Positions 1 to 5,942 of a stretch of DNA of 8,156 nt are shown piece by piece. Origin of the DNA: an uncultured Clostridia bacterium (lineage in GTDB: Bacteria > Bacillota > Clostridia > Oscillospirales > CAG-272); assembly GCA_937894775.1 (NCBI GenBank), contig CALAXC010000304.1, forward strand, positions 1 through 8,156, written 5' to 3'. The translations under genes were made by a program, and so were the position numbers. Below the pieces are notes generated by a model that was given only the letters and a program-made list of their open reading frames with translations, was not told where the DNA came from and searched no databases. The first letter of the stretch is position 1. Every line of letters starts with the position of its first letter.

Positions 1-80
1 GCCTGGCTCATAGAACGTAAGGACAACAAATTACAAAAGACGGAAATCGCGCCGATATAAGGTGCGATTCCGAAGAATAA

Positions 81-165
81 GCGGACGTGGCGAAATTGGC
101 AGACGCGCAGGTTTCAGGTTCCTGTGGGTAACTCCGTATGGGTTCAAATCCCTTCATCCGCACCA
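81..165 (+). tRNA. tRNA-Leu (anticodon CAG), 3' CCA encoded
   Basis: This is a class II tRNA of 85 nt with a long variable arm. The acceptor 5' strand is 81-87 and the 3' strand 155-161, followed by discriminator A162 and CCA 163-165. The D-arm holds the AATTGGCAGA loop. The anticodon stem is 108-112/120-124 and the anticodon CAG is at 115-117, so it decodes CUG. The T loop is TTCAAAT at 143-149. Three pairs are imperfect: C86-A156 in the acceptor stem, T112-T120 next to the anticodon loop, and T139-T153 in the T-stem. The last 21 bases recur downstream, so the gene has served as an integration target. Identity as tRNA-Leu is clear; whether the mismatches affect function is unknown. Confidence 0.95.
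145..165 (+). repeat. att-like direct repeat, copy 1 (tRNA 3' end)
   Basis: These 21 bases, from the T loop through CCA of tRNA-Leu, are identical to 351-371. The bases on either side differ (T144 versus G350, A166 versus T372), so the match ends exactly at the CCA. Tyrosine-recombinase elements typically duplicate this part of a tRNA gene on integration, leaving an intact tRNA on one side and a short 3' copy on the other. No tyrosine integrase is present in the window. Confidence 0.8.
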
Positions 166-204
166 AAGACAAGATGCACCTTTTAAGGTGCATCTTGTCT
201 TTGG
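163..204 (+). terminator. Long perfect hairpin directly after tRNA-Leu
   Basis: Bases 163-180 pair perfectly with 187-204, giving an 18-bp stem with a TTTTAA loop. The stem begins inside the tRNA CCA. The 3' arm ends in CTTTGG and lacks a proper T run, so termination is plausible but not ideal. The stem could also compete with CCA-end processing. The call as a terminator rests on stem strength and position. Confidence 0.5.
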
Positions 205-350
205 TATGATATACGAAATATGAAAGGATTTGAGGGTGGGAGCCGTTTTGCGGGAGCAAAACGCTTTGCCTTACGGAAGTTGGATAATGATAAATTTGTC
301 GGCAAAGACCGACGTTGATAACGTCGGGGCGGGGCGCGCCGCTAAAGGCG
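205..350. other. Hairpin-rich non-coding remnant between the two tRNA 3' copies
   Basis: There is no credible gene here. The stretch contains several short perfect stems: 244-251/256-263 (CGTTTTGC) with a GGGA tetraloop; 309-316/320-327 (CCGACGTT) with a GAT loop; and 336-340/347-351 (GCGCC) with a GCTAAA loop. The second can be replaced by 298-302/309-313 (GTCGG/CCGAC), so two alternative folds are possible. The last part is markedly more GC-rich than its surroundings. It is probably what is left of an element between its att sites. A structured RNA cannot be excluded, but no known family is recognised. Confidence 0.5.
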
Positions 351-371
351 CAAATCCCTTCATCCGCACCA
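351..371 (+). repeat. att-like direct repeat, copy 2 (orphan tRNA 3' end)
   Basis: This is an exact second copy of the tRNA-Leu 3' end (145-165), including CCA, with no tRNA 5' half before it. The bases upstream (GCTAAAGGCG) cannot form a T-stem with it. A strong terminator begins 10 bases later, the spacing expected of the original tRNA terminator. This fits an attR-like junction where the element sits between the tRNA and its old downstream flank. Confidence 0.8.
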
Positions 372-380
372 TGGTAGGTA

Positions 381-425
381 TACAGACCTGTGCTTAATAA
401 AAAGCACAGGTCTGTAAGATTTTTT
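381..425 (+). terminator. Intrinsic terminator downstream of orphan tRNA 3' end
   Basis: Bases 381-395 pair with 402-416 in a perfect 15-bp stem (core ACAGACCTGTGCT) with an AATAAA loop. A short AGA and then six T residues (420-425) follow. This is a textbook Rho-independent terminator. It was probably the terminator of the tRNA-Leu before the 166-371 segment came between them. Confidence 0.85.
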
Positions 426-453
426 AGACAAAATTAAATAAATATGTTAGAAT
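425..453 (+). promoter_or_regulatory. Promoter of the truncated recombinase
   Basis: A -35 box TAGACA (425-430) and a -10 box TAGAAT (448-453) are separated by 17 bp. A TG one base before the -10 (445-446) makes it an extended -10. The predicted start of transcription is near 460, about 50 bases before the recombinase ATG. The promoter abuts the T run of the preceding terminator, so the upstream unit ends as this one begins. Confidence 0.6.
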
Positions 454-490
454 CATAGCTGTGATTGTGTTTACAATGATTGCTATGATT
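451..490 (+). promoter_or_regulatory. Inverted repeat overlapping the -10 and leader of the recombinase stub
   Basis: AATCATAGC (451-459) is a perfect inverted match to GCTATGATT (482-490). Inside it, ATTGT (464-468) pairs with ACAAT (473-477). The outer repeat starts inside the -10 box. It could be an operator, a recombinase binding site or an RNA hairpin; the T-rich run after it would also allow termination. The repeat is seen directly; its role is inferred. Confidence 0.4.
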
Positions 491-511
491 TTTATTTTAC
501 AGGAGGAATAA

Positions 512-622
512 ATGAAAAAGAAAGTTGCGGCATATTGCCGCGTAAGTACAAAAGAAGATATCCAACGACATAGTTTGGAGCACAAAAGAAATATTATGAG
601 TAAGTTTCAATTTTTGATTTAG
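512..622 (+). pseudogene. Serine recombinase, N-terminal stub only
   Basis: A strong AGGAGG (501-506) precedes ATG 512. The reading frame is 36 codons and ends at TAG 620-622. Its start matches the resolvase/invertase catalytic domain of serine recombinases: AAYCRVSTKEDIQ (residues 6-18) carries Arg10 and the nucleophile Ser12, as in Arg8/Ser10 of gamma-delta resolvase, followed by SLEH (21-24) as in the large, clostridial-type enzymes. Similarity ends near residue 25-30. The remaining several hundred residues expected of a large serine recombinase are absent, and the sequence after the stop is AT-rich and non-coding. The gene is dead, though its promoter and ribosome site are intact. It marks a deleted mobile element next to the tRNA scar. 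Confidence 0.8.
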
Positions 623-623
623 G

Positions 624-687
624 AACTTCAAGAAGTTGCACATTTTTGCTGTAATATTAACTTGACCTGTTGCAAAATCAAAGCAAC
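624..687 (+). promoter_or_regulatory. Candidate operator repeats upstream of the HTH gene
   Basis: This stretch contains a perfect palindrome, AACTTCAAGAAGTT (624-637). It also has an inverted repeat, GTTGC (669-673) and GCAAC (683-687), which covers the -35 box and spacer of the promoter for the next operon. GTTGCA also occurs at 635-640. The position suits self-regulation by the HTH protein encoded downstream, but binding is inference. Confidence 0.35.
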
Positions 688-698
688 TGTGATATAAT
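670..698 (+). promoter_or_regulatory. Promoter of the HTH / two-component operon
   Basis: A -35 box TTGCAA (670-675) and a perfect -10 TATAAT (693-698) are separated by 17 bp. TG at 690-691 makes an extended -10. A more consensus TTGACC (662-667) lies too far away (25 bp) to act with this -10. Transcription should begin near 705, about 30 bases before the HTH start codon. Confidence 0.7.
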
Positions 699-736
699 AT
701 AGAATATTCAAGCTTTAGCATTTGCGAGGTATAGAT

Positions 737-958
737 ATGGGTATCAGCTATAAAAAACTATGGGTTCTCCTTATTGAGAAGGATATTACAAGGGCGCAGA
801 TGCGCAGAGATCTGAAGATTGCCACGGGTACGATGAGCAAACTTAACAAGGGCGAAGAAGTCGCCTTGTCGGTGCTTCTCCGTATATGCGACTATTTAGA
901 TTGTGACATTGGTGACATCTGCTCTGCTGTTAAGCCGAAAAAGGAGGACACCGTATGA
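737..958 (+). CDS. Small YozG-like HTH transcriptional regulator
   Basis: A 73-residue protein consisting of almost nothing but a Cro/C1-type helix-turn-helix. It starts SYKKLWVLLIEK, with a recognition-helix region around ATGTMSKLNKGE (residues ~34-45) and the tail LLRICDYLDCDIGDI, a pattern typical of the YozG/HTH_26 family. ATG 737 is chosen over the in-frame TTG at 722 because GAGG (726-729) sits 7 bases before the ATG and the homology begins there. Its last codons overlap the next ATG (ATGA, 955-958), so it is translationally coupled to the response regulator. Such proteins act as dimeric DNA-binding repressors or switches. Repeats overlapping the upstream promoter make self-regulation plausible. 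The target genes are unknown. Confidence 0.85.
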   Translation: MGISYKKLWVLLIEKDITRAQMRRDLKIATGTMSKLNKGEEVALSVLLRICDYLDCDIGDICSAVKPKKEDTV

Positions 959-1686
959 TACAAATTGCAATTTGCGATGATGAGAAGAAGATACTCGACG
1001 AAGTGTCGGGCTACATAAAGAATTATGCAGAAAATAAAAATAATCTTGACATTGAGGTGTTTCGCTTCGATTCCGCAAGGACTCTGATCAGCACGTTAGA
1101 GGATGGAAAGTCCTTCGATATTTTTGTGCTTGACGTTTATATCGGTGATGAAATGGGAACGGAGCTTGCAGACTGCATCAGAAAAAACGGGATCGAAAGC
1201 CCCATTATTTTCGCAACGACCTCGATTGAACACGCTCCGCAGAGCTATGAAACAGGAACGCTTCGTTATCTGATAAAGCCAATCAATCCCCGAAAGTTTT
1301 ACGAGGCATTGGATGCGGCTCTCCTTCAAGTGAAAAGAATTGAGGATCGTTTTTTGAGATTCAAGACGGAAAACGGTGTTGCGAGCGTAAACGCAAACCA
1401 CATTATGTACTCGGAAGCGCACGACCATTATCAATATATGAGGAAAGATGATGGCGAAGAAATCAAAGTCAGAATGACCGTTACGGAGCTTTTTACAATA
1501 CTCAGCAGATACGGTGGTTTTGTTCGTATCGGAAGTGCGTATATTGTCAATCTGAGGCACGTTAAGAACGTAACCCCGACAAACGTATGCCTATATAACA
1601 ATTACAAAATTCAAATTCCGAGAGGAAAATTTACCGAGATCAAGAACACCTTTTGGAATTTTCAATGCGAAGGACAGGAGGACTGA
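955..1686 (+). CDS. LytTR-family response regulator (AgrA/VirR type)
   Basis: A 243-residue cytoplasmic transcription factor in two parts. The receiver domain (~1-122) shows the acidic pocket Asp8-Asp9 in CDDE, phospho-acceptor Asp60 in FVLDVYI, the switch Thr in FATTS (~87-90) and Lys108 in LIKPI. The LytTR DNA-binding domain (~133-236) shows FLRFKTENG at its start and the family signature FVRIGSAYIVNLRHV (~189-203). Length is normal for the family. AAGGAGG (941-947) lies 7 bases before ATG 955, which overlaps the HTH stop. The histidine kinase follows 5 bases after its stop, so the two surely form a pair. LytTR proteins bind pairs of direct repeats about two helical turns apart, and such a pair occurs at 2954-2988. 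The HTH-regulator-kinase order with no peptide genes distinguishes it from a standard agr locus. Confidence 0.93.
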   Translation: MIQIAICDDEKKILDEVSGYIKNYAENKNNLDIEVFRFDSARTLISTLEDGKSFDIFVLDVYIGDEMGTELADCIRKNGIESPIIFATTSIEHAPQSYETGTLRYLIKPINPRKFYEALDAALLQVKRIEDRFLRFKTENGVASVNANHIMYSEAHDHYQYMRKDDGEEIKVRMTVTELFTILSRYGGFVRIGSAYIVNLRHVKNVTPTNVCLYNNYKIQIPRGKFTEIKNTFWNFQCEGQED

Positions 1687-1691
1687 CGAGC

Positions 1692-2948
1692 ATGACCGGA
1701 ACTATCGTTGAATTTATACTTTTACTGATCGCTCATGCTGCTGCCGGCATCTATTCCTCTACTCTCAAATACAGCAAAAAGATTACTTATCTCGTATGGG
1801 GCACTTGGGTAGTCCTTCAAACAGGACTTCTGTTCTTCACGGAATTTGTGCTGACAAATTGGGCGTTGCAGTTCTTCGTTGGATTCGTTCTTTCTCTTGT
1901 GGGACAGTATGTGATATTCTTTGTAACCACCAAGGGTAGACTTGCTCAAAGAATCTTTACCATGTTGACCTATTCGATCTTTTTCTGCATCGCCATGTCA
2001 CTCCTTACTATGATAAGAGGCACATTTAGCGAGTTGCATTGGGCACTTACCGCGCTCATTGAAGCAGTTCTGCTTTCGGCTATCGTTACCTATTTTCTTC
2101 GCTACGTATGCACCCTTTGTCGGGCGGCATCAAAGAACATTACGACGGGTTGGACACCTTTGATATTTGTGAACACTGTCTTTATCATTACTATAATACT
2201 GTCCTCGGTATTCCCGGTAAGGCTTACAAGTTTTAACGATCCTGCGGTTATTACATTCGTATTTTTAAGCATTTCGATCATGGCGGTGTATCCCGTTATC
2301 TTCTCAAGCATTAACCATATGTCCGAAGCTGCTGAAAAAAGAGAGATCGAAACACAAAACAAGCTGCTTGTAGCGCAGATCGAAGCAGAAACTGCACAGC
2401 TTGTGGCGGACAGTCAATCAAGACACGATAGACGTCACCACAATCTCATTATGCTTGGCTTGGCGAAAGACGGAGATTATGAAAGTCTTAAAGAATATCT
2501 TGAAAGTCTCGTAGAGGATGATAACAAGGTATGGGGCGAAACAAGATACTGTGAGAATACCACGATAAATATGATTTTGACCATGTATAAAAGACGGGCA
2601 AAAGAAAACGGTATCTCCGTAAAGATCTCCGCCAAAGCAAGTAATAACCTTGCAATTCCTCCGCAGGATCTCGTTATTGTAATTGCCAATCTCTTTGAAA
2701 ATGCGATCAATGCAACCGCAAAACTGAAAGGTAAAGGCAAAAATATTGATATTCAAATTAAGGACAACCCCGAACGGTTGCTTATTAAGATAGACAATCC
2801 GTGCAGGGCAAATCTGAGCTTTGATGAAACGCTCTACGGCATCGGTATTCGCTCGGTGATCACCACCACGACCAAGTACGAAGGTATGTACGATTTCACC
2901 GCCGAGGACGGTGTGTTTTCCGCCAAAATCATCCTGAATTTGAGATAA
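1692..2948 (+). CDS. AgrC-like membrane sensor histidine kinase (HPK10 type)
   Basis: A 418-residue kinase. About six hydrophobic segments fill residues 5-205, with no sizeable extracellular domain, followed by a helical linker rich in Glu and Gln (~211-243). The phosphorylation site is SRHDRRHHN (243-251), with His245 in the RHD motif the likely acceptor. The GHKL ATPase shows NLFENAINA (333-341, N-box Asn337), a D/N pair at 368-369 and the glycine box YGIGIRSV (382-389). ATG 1692 is preferred because AGGAGG (1676-1681) precedes it by 10 bases; upstream TTG 1653 and ATG 1665 lie inside the regulator gene. Family members sense peptides or membrane signals and phosphorylate a LytTR partner, here the preceding gene. 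No AgrD-like peptide or AgrB processing gene is nearby, so the signal is unknown. A strong terminator follows. Confidence 0.9.
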   Translation: MTGTIVEFILLLIAHAAAGIYSSTLKYSKKITYLVWGTWVVLQTGLLFFTEFVLTNWALQFFVGFVLSLVGQYVIFFVTTKGRLAQRIFTMLTYSIFFCIAMSLLTMIRGTFSELHWALTALIEAVLLSAIVTYFLRYVCTLCRAASKNITTGWTPLIFVNTVFIITIILSSVFPVRLTSFNDPAVITFVFLSISIMAVYPVIFSSINHMSEAAEKREIETQNKLLVAQIEAETAQLVADSQSRHDRRHHNLIMLGLAKDGDYESLKEYLESLVEDDNKVWGETRYCENTTINMILTMYKRRAKENGISVKISAKASNNLAIPPQDLVIVIANLFENAINATAKLKGKGKNIDIQIKDNPERLLIKIDNPCRANLSFDETLYGIGIRSVITTTTKYEGMYDFTAEDGVFSAKIILNLR

Positions 2949-2953
2949 AAATT

Positions 2954-2988
2954 ACAATCTACGCCAAATCAGATACATTCTACGACAA
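2954..2988. promoter_or_regulatory. Direct repeat pair, 21-bp period; candidate LytTR regulator site
   Basis: ACAATCTACGCCAA (2954-2967) and ACATTCTACGACAA (2975-2988) match at 12 of 14 positions and start exactly 21 bp apart, two turns of the helix. That geometry is what LytTR regulators such as AgrA and ComE bind. The match to the published LytTR half-site is only partial, and better on the - strand. The pair lies upstream of a TATAAT that has no -35 box, in front of the lipoprotein operon. Assignment to the adjacent response regulator is inference. Confidence 0.45.
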
Positions 2989-3013
2989 ACTCCCCACATC
3001 GGGGAGTTTTTTT
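2987..3013 (+). terminator. Intrinsic terminator of the HTH / two-component operon
   Basis: AAACTCCCC (2987-2995) pairs perfectly with GGGGAGTTT (3001-3009) around an ACATC loop. A run of seven T residues spans 3007-3013. It begins about 40 bases after the kinase stop and closes that transcription unit. The final base of the second direct repeat overlaps the stem. Confidence 0.9.
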
Positions 3014-3015
3014 AT

Positions 3016-3021
3016 TATAAT
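3016..3021 (+). promoter_or_regulatory. Likely -10 box for the lipoprotein-transporter operon
   Basis: A perfect TATAAT lies immediately after the terminator T run and 41 bases before the next start codon. At the -35 position there is only the CCCCAC of the terminator stem, so a promoter here would need an activator. The direct repeats end 27 bases upstream of the box. Confidence 0.45.
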
Positions 3022-3062
3022 ATCCTTGGATTTTATTATCATTTATCGAGGAGAAACGTTTT

Positions 3063-4091
3063 ATGAAAAAGATTCTTTCCTTTTTATTTATAACAATGAT
3101 GTTGCTCAGCTTTTTTACGGGATGTTCTACTGAAAATGAGATTCCCGATGTTGTAAAAAACACGAATGGCGGCGAAAAGTGGGAAACTAAAATTGATTAC
3201 GCAAGTAACGATAATTGGCTTGCGAAAAACGATACGGGCAAATACGTTGACGTTATCTATTTCTATCCTACTACATTCAATAAAGCAAGCGAGGAGGCCC
3301 CTGACATTTCGGATATTGACGATGCCGGGATGCGCGCGCAGGCGCAGGTCGAATTGAAGCTACAAGCGAGTGTATTTGAGGAGGATTGCAACGTTTATGC
3401 GCCTTATTACAGACAGATAAGCGCACCTTATGCGCTGACTCTCAGTGATAAAGAGGCAGACGATCTTCTTCGCTATTCCGCATCGCAGGATCCCTCAAGG
3501 GCACTTGATTATTACTTTGAGCATTACAATAACGGAAAGCCCTTTATACTTGCAGGTCATTCGCAGGGTTCTCAGATTTTGACTATGATCCTCTCCGACT
3601 ATATGAAGGCTCATCCAGAATATTACGATAGAATGATCGCGGCATATGTGATCGGATATTCCGTAACCGAAGATTATATGAAGGCAAATCCTCATTTGAA
3701 GTTTGCAGAGGGTGCTGACGACACGGGCGTTATCATTTCCTATAACACCGAAGGTCCCGGAAATAAAGACCAGCATAACGCCGTTGTAGTAGAGGGTGCG
3801 ATATCCATCAATCCTCTAAGCTGGAAAAGAGATGAAACCTATGCCTCCGTTTCGGAAAACAAAGGCACTCTTATTGCGGTAGGGGAGCTTGCGGAAGGTA
3901 TGGCTGATGCAAGAGTCGATCTTGAACGCGGAGTAGTTGTTTGCGAAAGCGTAGATCCCGCTGTTTATGGTATTCCCGAGGCGGCACACGCTTTGTTCGG
4001 CTCGGAGAGCTTCCATAACTGCGATTACGGACTTTATTATATGAATCTTCGTGAAAATGTAAAAGTGAGAATAACAGCGTTTAATCAATAA
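3063..4091 (+). CDS. DUF3089-type alpha/beta-hydrolase lipoprotein
   Basis: A 342-residue exported lipoprotein. The signal peptide is Lys2-Lys3, a hydrophobic stretch and a lipobox ending FTGC, with Cys21 as the lipidated residue; the mature protein should sit on the outer face of the membrane. The body begins DNWLAKNDT and YVDVIYFYPTT (~49-71). It has the nucleophile elbow GHSQGS (165-170, Ser167) and ends with FHNCDYGLYYMNLREN (317-332), where His318 fits the catalytic His. This layout matches the DUF3089 hydrolase family. The substrate is unknown; an esterase or lipase role on cell-surface or lipid substrates is a guess. GAGGAG (3048-3053) precedes ATG 3063 by 9 bases. It is the first gene of a tight operon whose next start lies only 14 bases on. 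Neighbour genes do not explain its role. Confidence 0.75.
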   Translation: MKKILSFLFITMMLLSFFTGCSTENEIPDVVKNTNGGEKWETKIDYASNDNWLAKNDTGKYVDVIYFYPTTFNKASEEAPDISDIDDAGMRAQAQVELKLQASVFEEDCNVYAPYYRQISAPYALTLSDKEADDLLRYSASQDPSRALDYYFEHYNNGKPFILAGHSQGSQILTMILSDYMKAHPEYYDRMIAAYVIGYSVTEDYMKANPHLKFAEGADDTGVIISYNTEGPGNKDQHNAVVVEGAISINPLSWKRDETYASVSENKGTLIAVGELAEGMADARVDLERGVVVCESVDPAVYGIPEAAHALFGSESFHNCDYGLYYMNLRENVKVRITAFNQ

Positions 4092-4105
4092 GGAGGCACT
4101 TAATT

Positions 4106-4348
4106 TTGAACGAAAAGAAGTATACACCGGATGGCTATCTGATCGTATCGGAAATGGATACTTGTCCATTGTGGGAAAAGGATACCATTCCTTGTAAATC
4201 CGGATGTAATAACCGTTGCTTTTTTTGCAGGTTTGGTGAATTTCGCACACCCGAGTATATAAGATATGCCGAAGAAATGCCGCGAGGCGAACCACTGCAT
4301 AGTGTTTGTCGTAACGAGAAAAACAGAAAATCCGCCTCGGATACTTAA
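4106..4348 (+). CDS. Small cysteine-rich protein, function unknown
   Basis: An 80-residue protein starting at TTG 4106, with AGGAGG (4091-4096) 9 bases before it and overlapping the previous stop. No other start gives a ribosome site. Six Cys occur at 20, 30, 34, 38, 41 and 68. The core IPCKSGCNNRCFFCRFGEF contains a CX3CX3CX2C cluster suited to Zn or Fe-S binding. The C34-C38-C41 spacing equals the radical-SAM CX3CX2C motif, but the protein is far too short to hold that barrel. There is no signal peptide or membrane segment, so it should be cytoplasmic. It lies 13 bases before the first transporter fusion, and co-translation with it is likely. I do not recognise the family. The well-placed ribosome site and the non-random Cys pattern argue that it is a real gene. 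Confidence 0.7.
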   Translation: MNEKKYTPDGYLIVSEMDTCPLWEKDTIPCKSGCNNRCFFCRFGEFRTPEYIRYAEEMPRGEPLHSVCRNEKNRKSASDT

Positions 4349-4361
4349 TTGAGGTGGTAAA

Positions 4362-5933
4362 TTGGAACAATTAGATTTCTCAAACAGTAATATTGACCTT
4401 ACCTGTGAGGATGTTGGCGCTTTTCTGACATCTGTCGGAGTGGAAAAGCGCGAGGCTCTGCGAATCAAGCTCACCCTTGAAGAAATCCTACTCGATTACC
4501 AAGCAAAGTTTGGTAAAGAAGCGACCTTTAATGTCAGATGTGTGAAACGCCTTCTGACGATCAAGGTTGAGTTAATCGTTGCAGGTCGGGTTTACAACCC
4601 TCTTGAAAAAGACGAGGAAGAAAACGCCATAAACGGTATTTTAGCAGGCATCGGTCTTGCTCCCTCATACGGATACCGAAACGGAAAAAATCATATCATC
4701 TTCATCCCCAAGAAAAAACCGTTATCAAGCACGGTTAAAATGGGTGTGGCAATAGGACTTGCCATTATTGCCGGAATACTCCTTAATCTTTTGCCCGAAG
4801 GAATCAGAGTGGGTGCTAACGAATACGTGCTGACTCCCGTGACCGATGCGTTTATGGGGCTTGTCTCGGCGGTATCTGTTCCTCTGATTTTCTTGTCCAT
4901 CCTTGGTAGCATCTGCTCGATGGGCAACATGGAAACTCTCGGTAAGATCGGCAGCAAGACCATTAAAGTTATTCTTTTGTATATGACGGTAATAAGTGTC
5001 TTTATGACGGCACTTGGAAGTCTATTCTTTCACGTACAGTGGGGCGGCGGTGGCACATCCGGCTTCTCACAGGTTCTCAATTTGATTTATAACATCATTC
5101 CGTCAAATCTGTTTGAACCCTTTGTAACGGGAAACACTCTGCAACTGATCTTTATTTCCATTATAGTCGGACTTGCAATGCTCGTACTTTCATCAAGAGT
5201 AAGCAGCGTTTTCAAACTTGTTGAACAGTTTGGCGCCATTGCTCAAACGATTATGTCGGGGCTGTCCTCTATGCTGCCGATTCTGATATTCGTTCTCTTT
5301 ACGGGAATGATATCCGGCGGAGAGTTCGGCATACTGCTTGAATCGTGGAAGATTATTGCGGTATTCCTACTGTTGATTACGATTTACTTCGCACTAACAG
5401 TTTTGTACATTGCGTTAAGGAAAAAAGTATCGCCGCGCTTGCTGTTGAGAAAAACATGGGAAACGCTTGCGATTTGCCTTACTACCGCATCCTCGGCTGC
5501 TGCATTCCAAAAAAATATTCGTGATTCAAACAAGAAGCTTGGCATTCACAAACGACTCGCGGAATTTGGAGCATCCTTGGGACAAGTGTTGTTCAGCCCT
5601 GCTGATGTTGCCATTCTCATTGCAATGGAGGTTGGGTTTGCGGAAATGTATGGCATTGCGATCACTCCGCAGTTTCTCATCATTGCATTGATTACGAATC
5701 TGCTCCTGTCCTTTTCCATCCCCCCCGTACCCGGTGGTGCGGTGATGGGATACACCATTGCATTTACACAGCTTGGTATTCCTATGGAAGTTTTGGGCGT
5801 TGTTCTTGCTTTGGATGCCATTATTGATTTCCCGGCAACAGCGTGCAACGTATCGGGATGGCAACTTACTATGATCGAGGTCGCAGACTCGCTTGATATG
5901 CTCGATAAAGAAACACTTCGTAAAGAAAAATGA
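4362..5933 (+). CDS. RsbW-like domain fused to SLC1-fold (DAACS/GltP) transporter, copy 1
   Basis: A 523-residue fusion. Residues 1-~118 resemble an RsbW/SpoIIAB-type GHKL domain: LTLEEILLDYQ (38-47) sits where the N-box EEALxNA is expected, RVYNPL (76-81) fits the pocket after the G1 Asp, and GIGLAPSYGYRNGK (96-109) the late glycine box. Asp45 replaces the N-box Asn and the G1 Asp appears lost. A KKKP hinge leads into a membrane part (~125-505) of the dicarboxylate/amino acid:cation symporter family. Its HP1 has TTASSAA (374-380), HP2 has PPVPGGA (454-460), and TM8 has DAIIDFPATACNVSGW (485-500). Against GltPh, Asp390, Asp394, Thr398 and Asn401 are kept, but Arg397 is Ala492, Asp405 is Trp500, and NMDGT is GQVLF (407-411). 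Classic acidic-substrate, sodium-coupled transport is therefore unlikely. Start is TTG 4362 with GAGGTGG (4351-4357). A 9-bp gap separates it from a close paralogue. Confidence 0.85.
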   Translation: MEQLDFSNSNIDLTCEDVGAFLTSVGVEKREALRIKLTLEEILLDYQAKFGKEATFNVRCVKRLLTIKVELIVAGRVYNPLEKDEEENAINGILAGIGLAPSYGYRNGKNHIIFIPKKKPLSSTVKMGVAIGLAIIAGILLNLLPEGIRVGANEYVLTPVTDAFMGLVSAVSVPLIFLSILGSICSMGNMETLGKIGSKTIKVILLYMTVISVFMTALGSLFFHVQWGGGGTSGFSQVLNLIYNIIPSNLFEPFVTGNTLQLIFISIIVGLAMLVLSSRVSSVFKLVEQFGAIAQTIMSGLSSMLPILIFVLFTGMISGGEFGILLESWKIIAVFLLLITIYFALTVLYIALRKKVSPRLLLRKTWETLAICLTTASSAAAFQKNIRDSNKKLGIHKRLAEFGASLGQVLFSPADVAILIAMEVGFAEMYGIAITPQFLIIALITNLLLSFSIPPVPGGAVMGYTIAFTQLGIPMEVLGVVLALDAIIDFPATACNVSGWQLTMIEVADSLDMLDKETLRKEK

Positions 5934-5940
5934 GGTGATT
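5932..5940 (+). promoter_or_regulatory. Extended ribosome binding site fixing a TTG start
   Basis: GAGGTGATT overlaps the stop codon of copy 1 (TGA 5931-5933) and matches eight of nine bases of the extended anti-SD complement GAGGTGATC. It lies just before TTG 5943. No ATG lies at the domain start, so it sets the start of copy 2 and suggests translational coupling to copy 1. The equivalent site before copy 1 is at 4351. Confidence 0.65.
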
Positions 5941-5942
5941 AA

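Noticed and set aside
1..60. Open frame from the window edge (19 codons, TAA at 58-60) that could be the tail of an upstream gene
   Set aside because: Too short to recognise, and no support beyond being open.
45..69. Imperfect 9-bp hairpin before the tRNA, possible terminator
   Set aside because: It lacks a T run and contains a G-T pair; not enough to call.
8..259. Minus-strand open frame of 83 codons across the tRNA
   Set aside because: It is the antisense of the tRNA and its hairpin; such frames are common artefacts over tRNA genes.
662..698. TTGACC as the -35 box for the TATAAT at 693
   Set aside because: The spacer would be 25 bp; TTGCAA at 670 gives 17 bp.
955..2948. Naming the two-component genes agrA and agrC
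   Set aside because: The families fit, but no agrB or agrD is present and the signal is unknown.
4106..4348. Calling the Cys-rich protein a radical SAM enzyme
   Set aside because: Only the CX3CX2C spacing fits; at 80 residues there is no room for the barrel.
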